Assembly: GCA_963798745.1 (NCBI GenBank)
Contig: CAWCUF010000001.1
Span: 1-64,000 of the forward strand
Length of the DNA: 64,000 bases
DNA from: Prado023 sp963798745
GTDB lineage: Bacteria; Actinomycetota; Actinomycetes; S36-B12; CAIYMF01
Reading direction: 5' to 3'
Part shown: one piece after another, positions 7,854 to 17,154 of the stretch
Numbering within the stretch: position 1 is the first letter of the stretch
How the letters are laid out: each line of letters starts with the position of its first letter
Made by a program: the position numbers and the translations under genes
Notes under the pieces: generated by a model
What the model was told of the DNA's origin: nothing
The model's database searches: none
The model's input: the letters and a program-made list of their open reading frames with translations, nothing else

Positions 7854-8909
7854 TCAGGTGGCTGTGAGTGCTGCGCTGAGCGCGTCCTTCCTCGCGGCTC
7901 TGAATGCGTTCATCGCTGCGGACGTACGGAAGAAGGCGTCAGCTCCGTGGTACATGCCCGCGACGATCTCAAGTTGGCAGGGCACGCCTGCGGCCTGGAG
8001 GCGTTCAGCGTATTCGAGGTCCTCGGCGTAGAACAGGTCCAGGTCCCCGACCCCGATCCAAGCCGGGGGGAGGCCTGTCAGGTCTGCACGCCGCGCTGGG
8101 ACGGCGTACGGTCGGCCCTCGTCGTCGCGGGGTGGATGCCCGAGATAGGACGTCCACCCGAACTCATTGCTGGTCGGGGTCCAGACGAACGAGCCCGTTC
8201 CCGCATGATCCGCACGTAGGACCGTGCGGTCGTCGAGCATCGGATACACCAACATCTGCAAGCACACCGGGACCTCGCCCCGGTCATGGGCGAGTTGCGC
8301 CAGGGCTGCGGCCAGCCCCCCGCCGGCGCTGTCCCCGCCGATGGCGATCCGAGACGGGTCGACGCCCAGGTCGTCCGCGTGGTCGTGTACCCACTGCAGC
8401 GCGGCGTAGCCATCCTCGAGCCCGGCCGGGAACGGGTCCTCCGGGGCCAGGCGGTAGTCGACACTGACGACCACGATGCTCAAGTCGTGGGCGAACCGAC
8501 TACACAACTCGTGGTAGGTCGCAGGATGCCCCATGACGAAGCCGCCTCCGTGGATCCACAGCAGGGCCCCAGACGGAGCGGACCGGGCGGGCCCGTCGTA
8601 GACGAACACCTCAACCCCCGGGTGTTCCCCGAGTGCCGGAACGGTGCGCTGCGCGACATCGATCCCTGGCACGACGGTGCCGGGCGGGACCGGGGCCCGG
8701 CGGATCAGGCGCACCGCCCTCGGGCCGAACTGCACCGGCACCAGGAGCAGCGGATGGCGCAGCTCAGGCAGCACCGGGCGCATCAGCTGCCGGCGGGCCA
8801 GCACCACCCGGGAGGCCAACACAGCACCCACAGCGAGCCCGACCGCGAGTGCGCCCCTCAGAGCGGATCCGCGCGTTGGCACGAGATCCCTGCGCTCTTG
8901 TTCGCTCAT
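7854..8909 (-). CDS. Alpha/beta-hydrolase, hormone-sensitive-lipase type esterase
   Basis: 351 aa. The HSL oxyanion motif LLWIHGGGFVMGH, the nucleophile elbow GGDSAGGGLA, the Asp region GVGDLDLFYAED and the His region GMYHGAD are present in the right order, so the triad looks complete. A hydrophobic N-terminal stretch (LRGALAVGLAVGAVLASRVVLA) may anchor the enzyme in the membrane. The expected activity is hydrolysis of short-chain carboxyl esters. No strong ribosome site marks the start; ATG at 8909 is chosen, but upstream in-frame starts reach 9017. Confidence 0.88.
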   Translation of the reverse strand: MSEQERRDLVPTRGSALRGALAVGLAVGAVLASRVVLARRQLMRPVLPELRHPLLLVPVQFGPRAVRLIRRAPVPPGTVVPGIDVAQRTVPALGEHPGVEVFVYDGPARSAPSGALLWIHGGGFVMGHPATYHELCSRFAHDLSIVVVSVDYRLAPEDPFPAGLEDGYAALQWVHDHADDLGVDPSRIAIGGDSAGGGLAAALAQLAHDRGEVPVCLQMLVYPMLDDRTVLRADHAGTGSFVWTPTSNEFGWTSYLGHPPRDDEGRPYAVPARRADLTGLPPAWIGVGDLDLFYAEDLEYAERLQAAGVPCQLEIVAGMYHGADAFFRTSAAMNAFRAARKDALSAALTAT

Positions 8910-9112
8910 GAGCCGACGGTACCCGCAGCCACCGGGCACCCCCACCAAGGAGCGTGCGACGAACCCGACCCACTCCAGCCCCAGGGACAGCAGGACCCAG
9001 GCAGGCAGCGCCTGCACCGCATCGCAACCCGGAGCAGTGGGCGATGTGGGGCAGGTCTGGCGGCGGCTCGTCGGAGCCTCGGCCTCCTCCGCGGCGCCCA
9101 GGGCAGCTGGGC

Positions 9113-9937
9113 TCAGAGGGTCACCGTCCCCGCCTGCGGCAGCCAGTCGGCGAGGTCAACGTTCCACAACACGTGCTCCAGGTCCCAGGTCGACCACGGC
9201 GTGCCCTGGTCCTCCCAGGTGATCGCGATGCGCTTCGGAACCCGCGCCCCGTCCACAACCTGCCAAGCCAGGATGTCGGCGTGCCAGGGGATCCTGCCGC
9301 TGTACTCGTCGCGATGTCGCAGCGCGGTGATCCGAGTGATCAGGTTGCCCTGCGGATCGAAGTGGACCGTCAAGTCGTCGTGGTCATCACCGAATGGGAA
9401 GACCAAGCGCGCCGACGTCTCATCGATGGGCTGCCAACCGATTCGCTGGTCGGTGATCCACAACGAGGGGATTAGTGGGGCCTCTGCCCACAGGATCATG
9501 TTGGCCGCCTGATCGACAGCCGGTCCTGTGGCCTCCCGACCCATCGGGCCGGTCATGCCCCGACCGTCCACGTAGCGGTCCAAGGCCCTGAGGACTGTCC
9601 GGCCGTAGAAGGTGACCTCCATGTAGCGCTCGAACGCCTGACCGGGACGATGTACCAGGCGGAAACGCAGCGGTACCCAGATCCCGAAATTGGCCCGCGC
9701 GCGCCCGTAGACCACCAGCGACTCCACGCGTGGGGCCTGGTCACCATAGGCAGTCAGGAGGAAGCGGCGCACCGGCGCGGGCACGTCCGTTGGTGTGTCC
9801 ACTGCGCCGAGGTCCTCGCACTCCTCAGCAGGCAGCGCCAGATTCGCCGGGCGCACCTTCAGCCCCATCAAGCCAACGGCAGCCAAAGCCCCCAAAGAGG
9901 CGACGACACTTCCCGTGACGGTCACGATTCGGTTCAT
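9113..9937 (-). CDS. DUF6544/DUF6920-like protein with N-terminal membrane anchor
   Basis: 274 aa. A single hydrophobic segment (VTVTGSVVASLGALAAVGLMGL) is followed by features I associate with this family: PAPVRRFL near residue 55, LVVYGRARANFG, and the Trp/acidic run FPFGDDHDDLTVHFDPQGNLITRI. GGAGGG eight bases before the ATG supports this start. The family is uncharacterised. It precedes the esterase gene on the same strand with about 200 bases between them. Confidence 0.65.
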   Translation of the reverse strand: MNRIVTVTGSVVASLGALAAVGLMGLKVRPANLALPAEECEDLGAVDTPTDVPAPVRRFLLTAYGDQAPRVESLVVYGRARANFGIWVPLRFRLVHRPGQAFERYMEVTFYGRTVLRALDRYVDGRGMTGPMGREATGPAVDQAANMILWAEAPLIPSLWITDQRIGWQPIDETSARLVFPFGDDHDDLTVHFDPQGNLITRITALRHRDEYSGRIPWHADILAWQVVDGARVPKRIAITWEDQGTPWSTWDLEHVLWNVDLADWLPQAGTVTL

Positions 9938-10431
9938 CGACCAGTCCCTCCCCAGGCTATGGGTTCCATCGACCACGTCCGCGCGCACCCATGACACCGA
10001 ACCAGGCCCCTCGGCACGCCCCGCCTTCCATGCTCAACGCAGCACGGCGTCGAGTCAACAACCGCGCAGCGCAGGCCGATCAGGGCGGTAGCCGAAAGAG
10101 GCCTCGTGGCCCGGTGGCCATGTGCTCGGCATCGACTCCGGTCCACCCGTCCCGAATACCCTGCTGAAACCGACACTCACGTGCAGTCACGGTCGTGGAC
10201 CGCCGCTGGATACCGGGCAGAGCCAGATCTACCAGCGCGCCGAGTTCGCTTCGTTCCGCGCTGAGAACGCGGCTCCGGGTGAAGGCGGCCATCGTGATGC
10301 TCGCCGACTCGCTCCCGGCGCCGCGGACGCGGGGCCTGCGGGCCGGATTCGCGTTCTTGGCGACCTCGCTGTGGCCGCCAACAGTGGGATGCCGAACTGA
10401 TCGCCGGACTTCGACGATACGGCCGGTTCAG
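9938..10431. other. Intergenic stretch, no gene recognised
   Basis: Only short overlapping frames with Arg/Pro-rich translations occur. Nothing supported. Confidence 0.45.
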
Positions 10432-10734
10432 TCAGCCAGAAGGCGCTGTCTGGACCAGGGTCACGCGGCGTACGGGGTCCGTGCCTAGCAGGACCGGTCC
10501 TGCCGGGACAAGCGCAGAGAACCTCCGCCCACGCAGGTTCATCAGTCGGGATGTCTTGACCCACTGGTTGACGTCGAGGCGCTGCAGGTCGGTCACTTCC
10601 CAGAACCCGACCCAGTACCCGGCGCCGTCCTCGCCATGGTCAATCGCTGTTGTTGGGCGGATGACGTCGCCGCACGGGTGCGGTGCGCCGTCGGTCATCT
10701 CCCACCGCAACCACTTTGCACGCCACGTCACCAC
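10432..10734 (-). CDS. Small hypothetical protein
   Basis: 100 aa with a balanced, protein-like composition (many Trp, Asp and Val; for example GYWVGFWEVTDLQRLDVNQW). The GTG at 10734 is the most upstream start; an ATG at 10698 would give 88 aa. No convincing ribosome site and no recognised family. It follows the truncated ABC ATPase on the same strand. Confidence 0.4.
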   Translation of the reverse strand: MVTWRAKWLRWEMTDGAPHPCGDVIRPTTAIDHGEDGAGYWVGFWEVTDLQRLDVNQWVKTSRLMNLRGRRFSALVPAGPVLLGTDPVRRVTLVQTAPSG

Positions 10735-10868
10735 CGGGCCACGGTTGAGAACTGGGTGGGATGCCTAGATGAGGACGGTCGATCCTTCGCCTGCCTGTTC
10801 GTCGAACTGCTCGAGAACTTGCCAGGCTCGGATCCGAACGCGACCCGCCCACGGTTGGGGTCATCCTG

Positions 10869-11308
10869 AATGGGCCGGCCTATGAGGGTCATCGCCAGGT
10901 CCGGGCGGCGCCGCATGCCCCCGGAGTAGGTGGCGGGCACCCGGTCGGCGGCCTCGTGCGCGGGTCAAGTGGTGCAGGTCGGACATCAGAATGGACATCA
11001 GAATGAGGTTCTCCCGGCCCGTGAGCAGGTCGTCCACCGCGGAGAACTGGCCGGTGACGCCGCTCAGCCTGCGGACCGCGTTCGGCCTCGCGGACCACGT
11101 CGCGGCACAGGACGCGCCCGGTTCCGGCGGTGGGCTTGATCAGGGTGGACAGGATGTTCACCATAGTGGTCTTGCCCGCACCGTTGGGGCCGAGCAGAGC
11201 GACCATCTCGCCCTGCTCAACCTCCAGGTCCACCGCGTCGAGGACGGTGGCCTGGCCGTAGCGGCAGGCGAGGCCGATAGCCTCGATTGCTGGCGTGCGT
11301 GCGTTCAT
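10869..11308 (-). pseudogene. Truncated, frameshifted DrrA-type ABC ATPase
   Basis: The N-terminal part is intact: AVDLEVEQGEMVALLGPNGAGKTTMVNIL holds the Walker A motif. Later family motifs appear in other frames: RRLSGVTGQFSAVDDLLTGRENL, and VPATYSGGMRRRPDLAMTLIGRP, the ABC signature. The helical domain between them has lost residues, and the gene stops before Walker B (FLDEPTTGLDP in the family). A direct repeat of TTCTGATGTCC (copies starting 12 bases apart) sits in the damaged part. The start lies two bases after the DUF4097 stop, so it was the third gene of that operon; no permease partner follows. Confidence 0.8.
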
Positions 11309-11310
11309 GG

Positions 11311-12189
11311 TCAGGCGGTCGCATCGGTGTCCGGGGTGTCGCCGATCCGCCGAATGCGGATGTCGCCGTACGACGTGCGCCCGACAATGCGCACCGAGGG
11401 CCCGCCGGCTGGCGGCGCGTCGGCTGTCGGGACGAACTCGCTGGCCACCCGGCCGTACTTGGTATCAAGGTCCATCCAGACGGCATGGCCATCTGGGATT
11501 CCCACCTCAAGATCTCCGTGCGAGGTCTTGAGGTCGACGTCGGACCCGCTCGCGACCCCGATGACCACGGCGCCGTGGGCTGTCCGGGCATCGACGCTCC
11601 CCGCCACGGACTCAGCCTCGATGCGGCCATGGCCGGCGCGCACCCGCAGGTCGCCCCCGACTGTGCCGATGCGGGGACCGGTGCTGCCGTTCTTGATGGC
11701 GACGTCGCCGGTGGCCGAGGCGATCTGGGTGTGGCCGGCCGGCGTCTCGATCGTGGCATCGCCGGCGACGCTGCCGACGACGATGTCGCCGGTGCCGCTG
11801 CGCGCATCGAGCGCCCCGGTGTGGCCAAGGCGGATGTTGCCGGCACCCGTGCGGACCGTGCAGTGACCCAGCGTGCCCGTCGCCTCGACGTTGCCCGCCC
11901 CCAGGTCGGCGTGCACGGCTGATCCGCTCGGCAGGCTGATCATGATGTCGAGCGAGGGAGAGTTGAGGATCCGAGCCAGCAGGCTCGGCTTCGGGGCGAT
12001 GACCCGCAGCTGGTCGCCGAGCAGCTCGACTCGGGTCGCCTTGGCGACCTCCACGTGCGCGCGGTCGTCCGGGTCGGTCGGGACGACGTCGACCACGGTG
12101 TCGGAACGGTCGCTGGCCACGACTTGGACCTCCGCGAAGTTCGCCTCGATGGTGACGGCGATCGGTGTGGGGGTGGGGAAGGTCTGCAT
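11311..12189 (-). CDS. DUF4097-family beta-solenoid protein
   Basis: 292 aa. Repeating motifs such as VEATGTLGHCTVRTGAGNI, LDARSGTGDIVVGSV, SVDARTAHGAVVIGV and VDLKTSHGDLEVGI are the strands of the DUF4097 right-handed repeat. No signal peptide or membrane segment is visible, so it is probably cytoplasmic. ATG at 12189 has AGAGGA five bases upstream; an alternative ATG at 12207 overlaps the previous stop codon. It lies between an RHH protein and a DrrA-type ATPase, an arrangement I associate with actinobacterial ABC export loci, but the role of the DUF is unknown. Confidence 0.85.
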   Translation of the reverse strand: MQTFPTPTPIAVTIEANFAEVQVVASDRSDTVVDVVPTDPDDRAHVEVAKATRVELLGDQLRVIAPKPSLLARILNSPSLDIMISLPSGSAVHADLGAGNVEATGTLGHCTVRTGAGNIRLGHTGALDARSGTGDIVVGSVAGDATIETPAGHTQIASATGDVAIKNGSTGPRIGTVGGDLRVRAGHGRIEAESVAGSVDARTAHGAVVIGVASGSDVDLKTSHGDLEVGIPDGHAVWMDLDTKYGRVASEFVPTADAPPAGGPSVRIVGRTSYGDIRIRRIGDTPDTDATA

Positions 12190-12203
12190 GGTGTTCCTCT
12201 CGT

Positions 12204-12734
12204 TCATTGGGCCCAGCCGGTGACGTGCTTGGAGCCGCGGTGGGAGGCGGCGGGGGGACTGGGAGCGCTGGGGGGGTTGGGAGCCGAGGGTTCGAGGGCA
12301 GCGGCGGCGGCGCGCACCAGCCAGGCGTTGACCGAACGGCCCTCGCGCCGGGCCGCCGCCTCGACGCGAGCCTTCAGCGAGTCGGGCATCCGCAGGTTGA
12401 TCCGGGTCGCACCCTCGTCGGGCTCAGTTGTCGGGGTGGTGGCGGGGGCGGGTAGCGGCACCGGGTCCGGCTCGGTGGCCGGTGGGGACGCGGCCACACC
12501 TTCAATGACGAAAGCGGGTTCGCCGCCCCGAAGCCGCAGTTCCACCGACCCGGGGGCCAACTCGAGGGTGAGCTCGTCCGCCGCGGCGGACAGCGAGTCG
12601 AGCAGCGCCATGCGGACAGCCGACCGAAGCGGGAGAACCAGGCGCTCGGCGAGGGCCTCCGCTTCGGGGCCACCGGCCGCGGCGGCCACAGCCATCTGAC
12701 GGGTGATGTCGTCCACGTAACGATCCAAATGCAT
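12204..12734 (-). CDS. HicB/Arc-like ribbon-helix-helix regulator
   Basis: 176 aa. Residues 1-90 form an acidic helical part beginning MHLDRYVDDITRQM; a Pro-rich linker follows; residues 115-155 are an RHH unit (TRINLRMPDSLKARVEAAARREGRSVNAWLVRAA) of the type annotated as HicB-family antitoxin. It is the first gene of the operon with DUF4097 and the ATPase. Three copies of a TGGCACC heptamer spaced 11 bp apart overlap and precede its start codon, which points to autoregulation. The very short leader suggests leaderless or near-leaderless translation. Confidence 0.8.
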   Translation of the reverse strand: MHLDRYVDDITRQMAVAAAAGGPEAEALAERLVLPLRSAVRMALLDSLSAAADELTLELAPGSVELRLRGGEPAFVIEGVAASPPATEPDPVPLPAPATTPTTEPDEGATRINLRMPDSLKARVEAAARREGRSVNAWLVRAAAAALEPSAPNPPSAPSPPAASHRGSKHVTGWAQ

Positions 12735-12762
12735 GGCACCACTCTGGCACCATATTGGTGCC
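12734..12762. promoter_or_regulatory. Three-heptamer operator at the RHH gene start
   Basis: TGGCACC at 12734-12740 and 12745-12751 and the inverted form TGGTGCC at 12756-12762 are spaced exactly 11 bp, one helical turn. The right pair forms the palindrome GGCACCATATTGGTGCC. The first copy overlaps the start codon. Helically phased repeats of this kind are typical RHH operators. Confidence 0.75.
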
Positions 12763-13108
12763 GTTGCAAGATGGGATGGCACCGGACTCGACTGCTGGTC
12801 GGCGGTTCGCGACATCCGCTGCGGAATGCGCGCCAGCAGGCTCATTCCGCACGGACGCCTCGCGTGGCGGTCATGTGCCGGCTGGCGGGGCAGGGCTTCC
12901 TTCGCGGCTCCGGCCTCCGGCGGTGTCGCTGCATCCGCCTACAGCAGTCGTGGTCGCTGCTCCTCGAAGACGCCGGTGTCCTGCACAGCGCCCTCCTATC
13001 CACTTGGTCCCCGTCGCCCGATAGACGAACGATCCAGGCGCAGTGTGACCCTACGCCCGACTTCGCCTGGCCTGGCCTCAGGGGCGTTCGCCGACTACCT
13101 GTCTGCCA
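12763..13108. other. Intergenic stretch left of the broken GNAT gene
   Basis: No gene recognised. The N-terminal half expected for the following GNAT-like gene cannot be found here in any frame. Confidence 0.4.
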
Positions 13109-13581
13109 GTGTCCGATGCGTGCGTTGCAACAGTCGGCGCACGCAGAGCCGGATCCTCGGGGACCGTGCAGCAGATGCTGCTCTACGCAGGCGACGAGTG
13201 CGTGGGTTGGTGCCAGTACGGGTCGCATGCAGCGCTGCCCAACATCAAGAACCGCGGCGCTTGCACCAAGCAGCTCGTGGAGTTGCGGGACTGGCGCATC
13301 GGCTGCATCTTCACCGGCAAGGGCCACCGGGGCCGCGGTGTGGCCCGGGCTGCCGTCTCTGGAGCACTGGATGCCATCCGCGCCGCCGGCGGTGGGATGG
13401 TCGAGGCCTACCCGGAGCAGGTCGAGGGCCGGCCCCCGCAGCGTGGTGCCATTTCCAGACCGGACCCGAGACCCTGTTCGAGGACTTCGGTTTCACCCGT
13501 GACCGGCGGATCGCCAAGTGGCGCTGGGTCATGCGTCTGAGGGTGGACGCCTGGGACCATCGGGCCACGTATGCCCGGTGA
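13109..13581 (+). pseudogene. Broken GNAT-family acetyltransferase, copy 1
   Basis: The middle and end of a GNAT-like protein are readable: CVGWCQYG, RDWRIGCIFTGKGHRGRGVARAAV (acetyl-CoA loop of the form RGRGVA) and, after a frame change near 13440, ETLFEDFGFTRDRRIAKWRWVMR. The paralog at 15564 shows that about 65 N-terminal residues are missing here. Loss of the start and one internal shift make it a pseudogene, though a sequencing indel could explain the shift. Confidence 0.7.
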
Positions 13582-13792
13582 CAGGCCCAGCACTCCGATC
13601 GCGAGCCGGACCGTGGCCCGAGCGGTTGGCAGGTCAGGACCTTGCCCACCGCAGCGGGGCTGGGGGGCGCGGTAGCGCACTACATCGGCGGCCTCGGCTT
13701 CCAACGCAGCGAGGACTTCCGGTGTCAGTCGGGGTGGCAACCTACCGGCCGCTACCGGAGCTGCGATCGGTGTTCCATCAACGTGGTGACGT

Positions 13793-14428
13793 TCACGAGG
13801 CGACCTTGCGCGTGAAGGTGAGGTGGGTGACGCCACTAGGGGAGGCAACCGTCTCGATGTCGTAGGACTTCTCGAGTGCCTCGAGACCGTCCCAGAGGCG
13901 GACACCGCGGCCGAGCAGGATCGGGACTTGGACCACATGCATGTGGTCGACGAGCCCGGCGGCGAGGAAGTCGCGCACAACGGTGGGGCCGCCGCCGATT
14001 CGGACGTCCTGGCCATCGGCTGCCACGCGGGCGGTTTCGAGGGCCTTGGCCGGGGCGGCCTCGAGGAAGTGGAACGTGGTGCCGTCCTCCATCTCGATTG
14101 AGGGCCGGGGGCGGTGTGTGAGCACAAAGGTCGGTGTGTGGAACGGTGGGTTCGGGCCCCACCAGCCTTTCCAGTCGGGGTCGTCCTGCCATCCGGGCGG
14201 GCCGAACTTGTTGGCGCCCATGATCTCGGCGCCGATGCCGGGTCCATGTCGCTGCGCGAAGGCGTTGTCGACCCCATCGCTGCCGCCCGCGTCCCAGAAC
14301 CTGGTGGCGATCATCCACTCGTGGAGACGCTGACCCGCATGGCCGAAGGGTGTTTCGGCGGACTGCGGCTCGCCGGTGGCGTAGCCGTCGAGGGAGATGG
14401 ACAAGTTGTGGATCCGTGTCAGTGACAT
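13793..14428 (-). CDS. RibD/dihydrofolate-reductase-like protein, copy 1
   Basis: 211 aa. The N-terminal strand (IHNLSISLDGYATG), the nucleotide-binding RIGGGPTVVRDFLAAGLVDHMHVVQVPILLGRG and the C-terminal strand (HLTFTRKV) match the RibD C-terminal/DHFR-like family found as stand-alone proteins in actinobacteria. These are NADPH-dependent reductases of mostly unknown substrate and not true FolA. GAGGAG seven bases before the ATG supports the start. Two relatives lie nearby (14844 fragment, 16540). Confidence 0.88.
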   Translation of the reverse strand: MSLTRIHNLSISLDGYATGEPQSAETPFGHAGQRLHEWMIATRFWDAGGSDGVDNAFAQRHGPGIGAEIMGANKFGPPGWQDDPDWKGWWGPNPPFHTPTFVLTHRPRPSIEMEDGTTFHFLEAAPAKALETARVAADGQDVRIGGGPTVVRDFLAAGLVDHMHVVQVPILLGRGVRLWDGLEALEKSYDIETVASPSGVTHLTFTRKVAS

Positions 14429-14843
14429 CCGCACGCTCCTCAGTTCGTGATTGCGCCAGGCAGTCGGTTCTCGCCAGACCGTCCCGGGTGACCGGGAACC
14501 CCCTCGGCCGCGGAGTTCGACAGCTCGATCAACGGTGCCCTCAGGGTGCTCGGCGAACCGTGGTCGAGTCTAGTTCCGTCCAACGCTTACCTTTCGGTCG
14601 CTTGCCGGCACGAGCGTCGTCGAGTGCTGCTCGATTGACGGCGGAGCATGCCAACGCGTCCCCGAGCTCGGGCCCGGCGAGCGCGTCCGTCCTCAAGGCG
14701 GCAGAACCGAGCGCAGGACGGACCGCCTACGGTCGGCGGCGCCCGGTCTGCTCCTCGGCGGTGTGCTCAGCGATCTCACGTTCGTGGTTGCCGGTGTCGG
14801 CGCCACGCTGCACTCTGAGGCCCTCGACCGGACGCAGGGCCCC
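14429..14843. other. Intergenic stretch, no gene recognised
   Basis: No ribosome site with a protein-like frame was seen on either strand. Confidence 0.4.
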
Positions 14844-14984
14844 ATGGGCAAGCTGATCTACGCGGCCAAAATCTCGCTCGACGGGTTCCTGGAGGACGAG
14901 ACGGGTTCGTTCGACTGGTCCGTGCCTGATGAGGACGTGTCATCTGCTCGGTCGCGAAGCAGCTCCTGCAGCCCGCTGAGGTGA
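14844..14984 (+). pseudogene. N-terminal fragment of a RibD/DHFR-like protein
   Basis: The first 32 codons (MGKLIYAAKISLDGFLEDET and on to PDEDV) match the start of the same reductase family as its neighbours, after which the frame turns into Ser/Arg-rich sequence and stops. Only the first strand and SLDGF motif remain, so it is a truncated copy. Confidence 0.65.
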
Positions 14985-14997
14985 CTAGTGTCCACTC

Positions 14998-15411
14998 ATG
15001 GACCCCCGGCTCAGCTTCGTGACGCTCGTGGTGCGTGATCTGGCCAGAAGTCGTGCGTTCTACATCGGCGGACTCGGCTGGCCGGTCGAGTTTGAGAGTC
15101 CCGACGAGGTGGTCATGGTCCGCGTCGGTGACAAGGTGGTGCTCTCCCTGTGGCAGGAGGACGCCGCCGTCGCCGAGATCGGCCCGATCGGCCGAGCAGA
15201 GGGGGCATCTCCGATCACGCTGGCACACAATGTCGCGACGCCGTCCGATGTGGATCGCGTTCTGGCCGAGGCCCGGGCCGCGGGTGCCACGGTGGCGGAG
15301 CAGGGAGTCGAGCGGGACTGGGGTGGGTACTCGGGCTACTTCGCTGATCCCGACGGCTTTCGCTGGGAGATCGCCTACAACCCCGGTCCGATCGGCTCGT
15401 CGGTTCTCTGA
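14998..15411 (+). CDS. VOC-superfamily (glyoxalase-like) protein
   Basis: 137 aa with the paired beta-alpha-beta-beta-beta fold: LSFVTLVVRDLARSRAFYIGGLGW at the start and GYSGYFADPDGFRWEIAYNPG at the end, the latter holding the usual metal-ligand Glu in WEIAYN. VOC proteins include lyases, dioxygenases and antibiotic-binding proteins; which type this is cannot be told. No clear ribosome site precedes the ATG, so translation may be near-leaderless. Confidence 0.85.
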   Translation: MDPRLSFVTLVVRDLARSRAFYIGGLGWPVEFESPDEVVMVRVGDKVVLSLWQEDAAVAEIGPIGRAEGASPITLAHNVATPSDVDRVLAEARAAGATVAEQGVERDWGGYSGYFADPDGFRWEIAYNPGPIGSSVL

Positions 15412-15563
15412 CGTCTTGCCCCTCGCCTGCTGGGATCGCCACCAAGAATCCACTGCCCGGTGGGTGCGTCTCCGCTGGCTCGCCGACCAGTTCTGGTGCG
15501 GAGCTGGGTCGGCGCGGCTCCGATGCTGTTGAGCGCCGGTGTGGTTTCAGGCAGGGTGGGCCT

Positions 15564-16140
15564 GTGCCGACGTCGCCGCCGGGCCGTTACGTGAGCAAGC
15601 CGCTCACCCGCGAGACGTGGCCGGACTTCGCAGCTCTCGTAGAGGCGAACTACGGGGTGTGGGGTGGTTGCTGGTGCATCGGGTTTAACCCCGAGGGCGT
15701 TGGCAAGGACAGCACCGTGGCGGGGAATCTCGACGCCAAGCTTGCGCGCGTCACCAACGGGACCGTCCATCAGGTACTGGTCTACCTCGACGGTCAGTGT
15801 GTGGGCTGGTGTCAGTACGGGCCGCCGGCCGAGGTGGCCACGATCAAGAACCCCAAGCCCTACGAGAAGCAACTCGTGCAACTGCCCAATGGCGCATCGG
15901 GTGTGTATTCACCGGCGACGGCCACCGGCGCCACGGTGTGGCGCGGGCAGGACTTGCTGCCGCACTGGACGTGATCAGCCAGGCCGGCGGAGGCACCGTC
16001 GAGGCCCACCCGAGCAACTGGACGGACGCGGACCCCAGCGCGGCGCCTACCTGCACACCGGGCCCGGAAGACCTGTTCCAGGAGTTCGGCTTCGTTCGGG
16101 ATCGCCGCATCGCGAAGTGGCGCTGGGTCATGCGCGCAGA
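15564..16140 (+). pseudogene. Frameshifted GNAT-family acetyltransferase, copy 2
   Basis: The N-terminal half is open from a GTG: EANYGVWGGCWCIGFNPEG and VHQVLVYLDGQCVGWCQYG are typical of this GNAT branch. At about 15885, in CCCAATGG, one base appears to be missing; the next frame then continues RIGCVFTGDGHRRHGVARAG (acetyl-CoA loop) to EDLFQEFGFVRDRRIAKWRWVMR. No stop follows at the expected end in that frame. Homologous to the remnant at 13109. It could be functional if the shift is a read error. Confidence 0.7.
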
Positions 16141-16539
16141 TGTCCCGAACCGGACCCCTCAGCGTTGGGAGACACGCCCCAGCGGGGCTTCGCCCCAGCC
16201 CGCCCAGGCGTGTGGCGTGGGCCGGGTGGGGCTCTGGATTGGAAGCATCTGGACACGGGACGGTTCGCCACGCCTCTTTCGATCAAGCGGCTGCCGCGCC
16301 CGGAGGTGCTGCACTCCGCCGCCTGGGGACGCGGTACCGGGGGGCGGGAATGGAGTGGTGTCAGGGGTGCTGGTTGATGTCGCGGCGGCGCCCGATGGTC
16401 ACGACGAGGACGAGCAGGAGGGTCGGCAGCTCGGTGATCTCGGGGTGCAGGATTGGAGGATCGCGCCGGGAGGGTTCCACGACCTTCGCGGGGGGGCCGA
16501 GCTTTGACCGCTCTGGACACTTGGGCCCAGGATGATCAG
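16141..16539. other. Run-on region after the GNAT gene
   Basis: The second frame of the GNAT gene stays open to 16507, but its translation loses all family resemblance after about 16140. No separate gene is seen. Confidence 0.4.
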
Positions 16540-17067
16540 ATGGCGACGATCTACTACACCGCGTCCACGGTCGACGGCTTCATCGCGACACCGGAGCACT
16601 CCTTGGAGTGGCTCCTGTCGCGTGACATCGACCAGTCCGGGGCAATGAACTACCCGAGCTTCATCGCGAACGTCGGTGCCATCGTCATGGGGTCGCACAC
16701 CTACGAGTGGATCCGCGACCACGGCGGCGGCGATTGGGAGTATGAGCAGCCGACGTGGGTGTTCACGACCCGCGAAATCGAGAAGTACGGCGCCGGTGGC
16801 CCGGTCCATTTCACGGACTCAGACGTGCGCGAGGTGCACGCGCAACTGGCGGCTGCGGCTGACGGGCGAGATGTGTGGGTGTGTGGCGGAGGCGACCTCG
16901 CGGGGCAGTTCGCGGACGCGGGGCTGCTCGACGAACTGTGGGTGCAGTGGGCGCCAGTGGCCCTCGGCGCGGGTGCGCCGTTGCTGCCCCGACAGATCGA
17001 GCTCCGCCTTGACGACCTCGCGCGCAATCACGACTTTGCGTGCGCGCGCTACTCGGTCGTGCGCTGA
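16540..17067 (+). CDS. RibD/dihydrofolate-reductase-like protein, copy 2
   Basis: 175 aa. ATIYYTASTVDGFIATPEHSLEWL at the start, AIVMGSHTYEW, DVWVCGGGDLAGQFADAGLLDELWVQWAPVALGAG and the LARNHDFACARYSV end are all characteristic of the stand-alone RibD_C family. The GGGD segment binds NADPH. ATG at 16540 is chosen because the first strand begins there; the frame is open further upstream without similarity. Substrate unknown. Confidence 0.88.
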   Translation: MATIYYTASTVDGFIATPEHSLEWLLSRDIDQSGAMNYPSFIANVGAIVMGSHTYEWIRDHGGGDWEYEQPTWVFTTREIEKYGAGGPVHFTDSDVREVHAQLAAAADGRDVWVCGGGDLAGQFADAGLLDELWVQWAPVALGAGAPLLPRQIELRLDDLARNHDFACARYSVVR

Positions 17068-17154
17068 CACGGTAGCCCCGGTCAGCTGGTTGGTCATGGT
17101 GCCCTCCTGCGTTGATAAGTACCCTTGCCGGGCGGGCGGCTGCGGAACAGTGGT

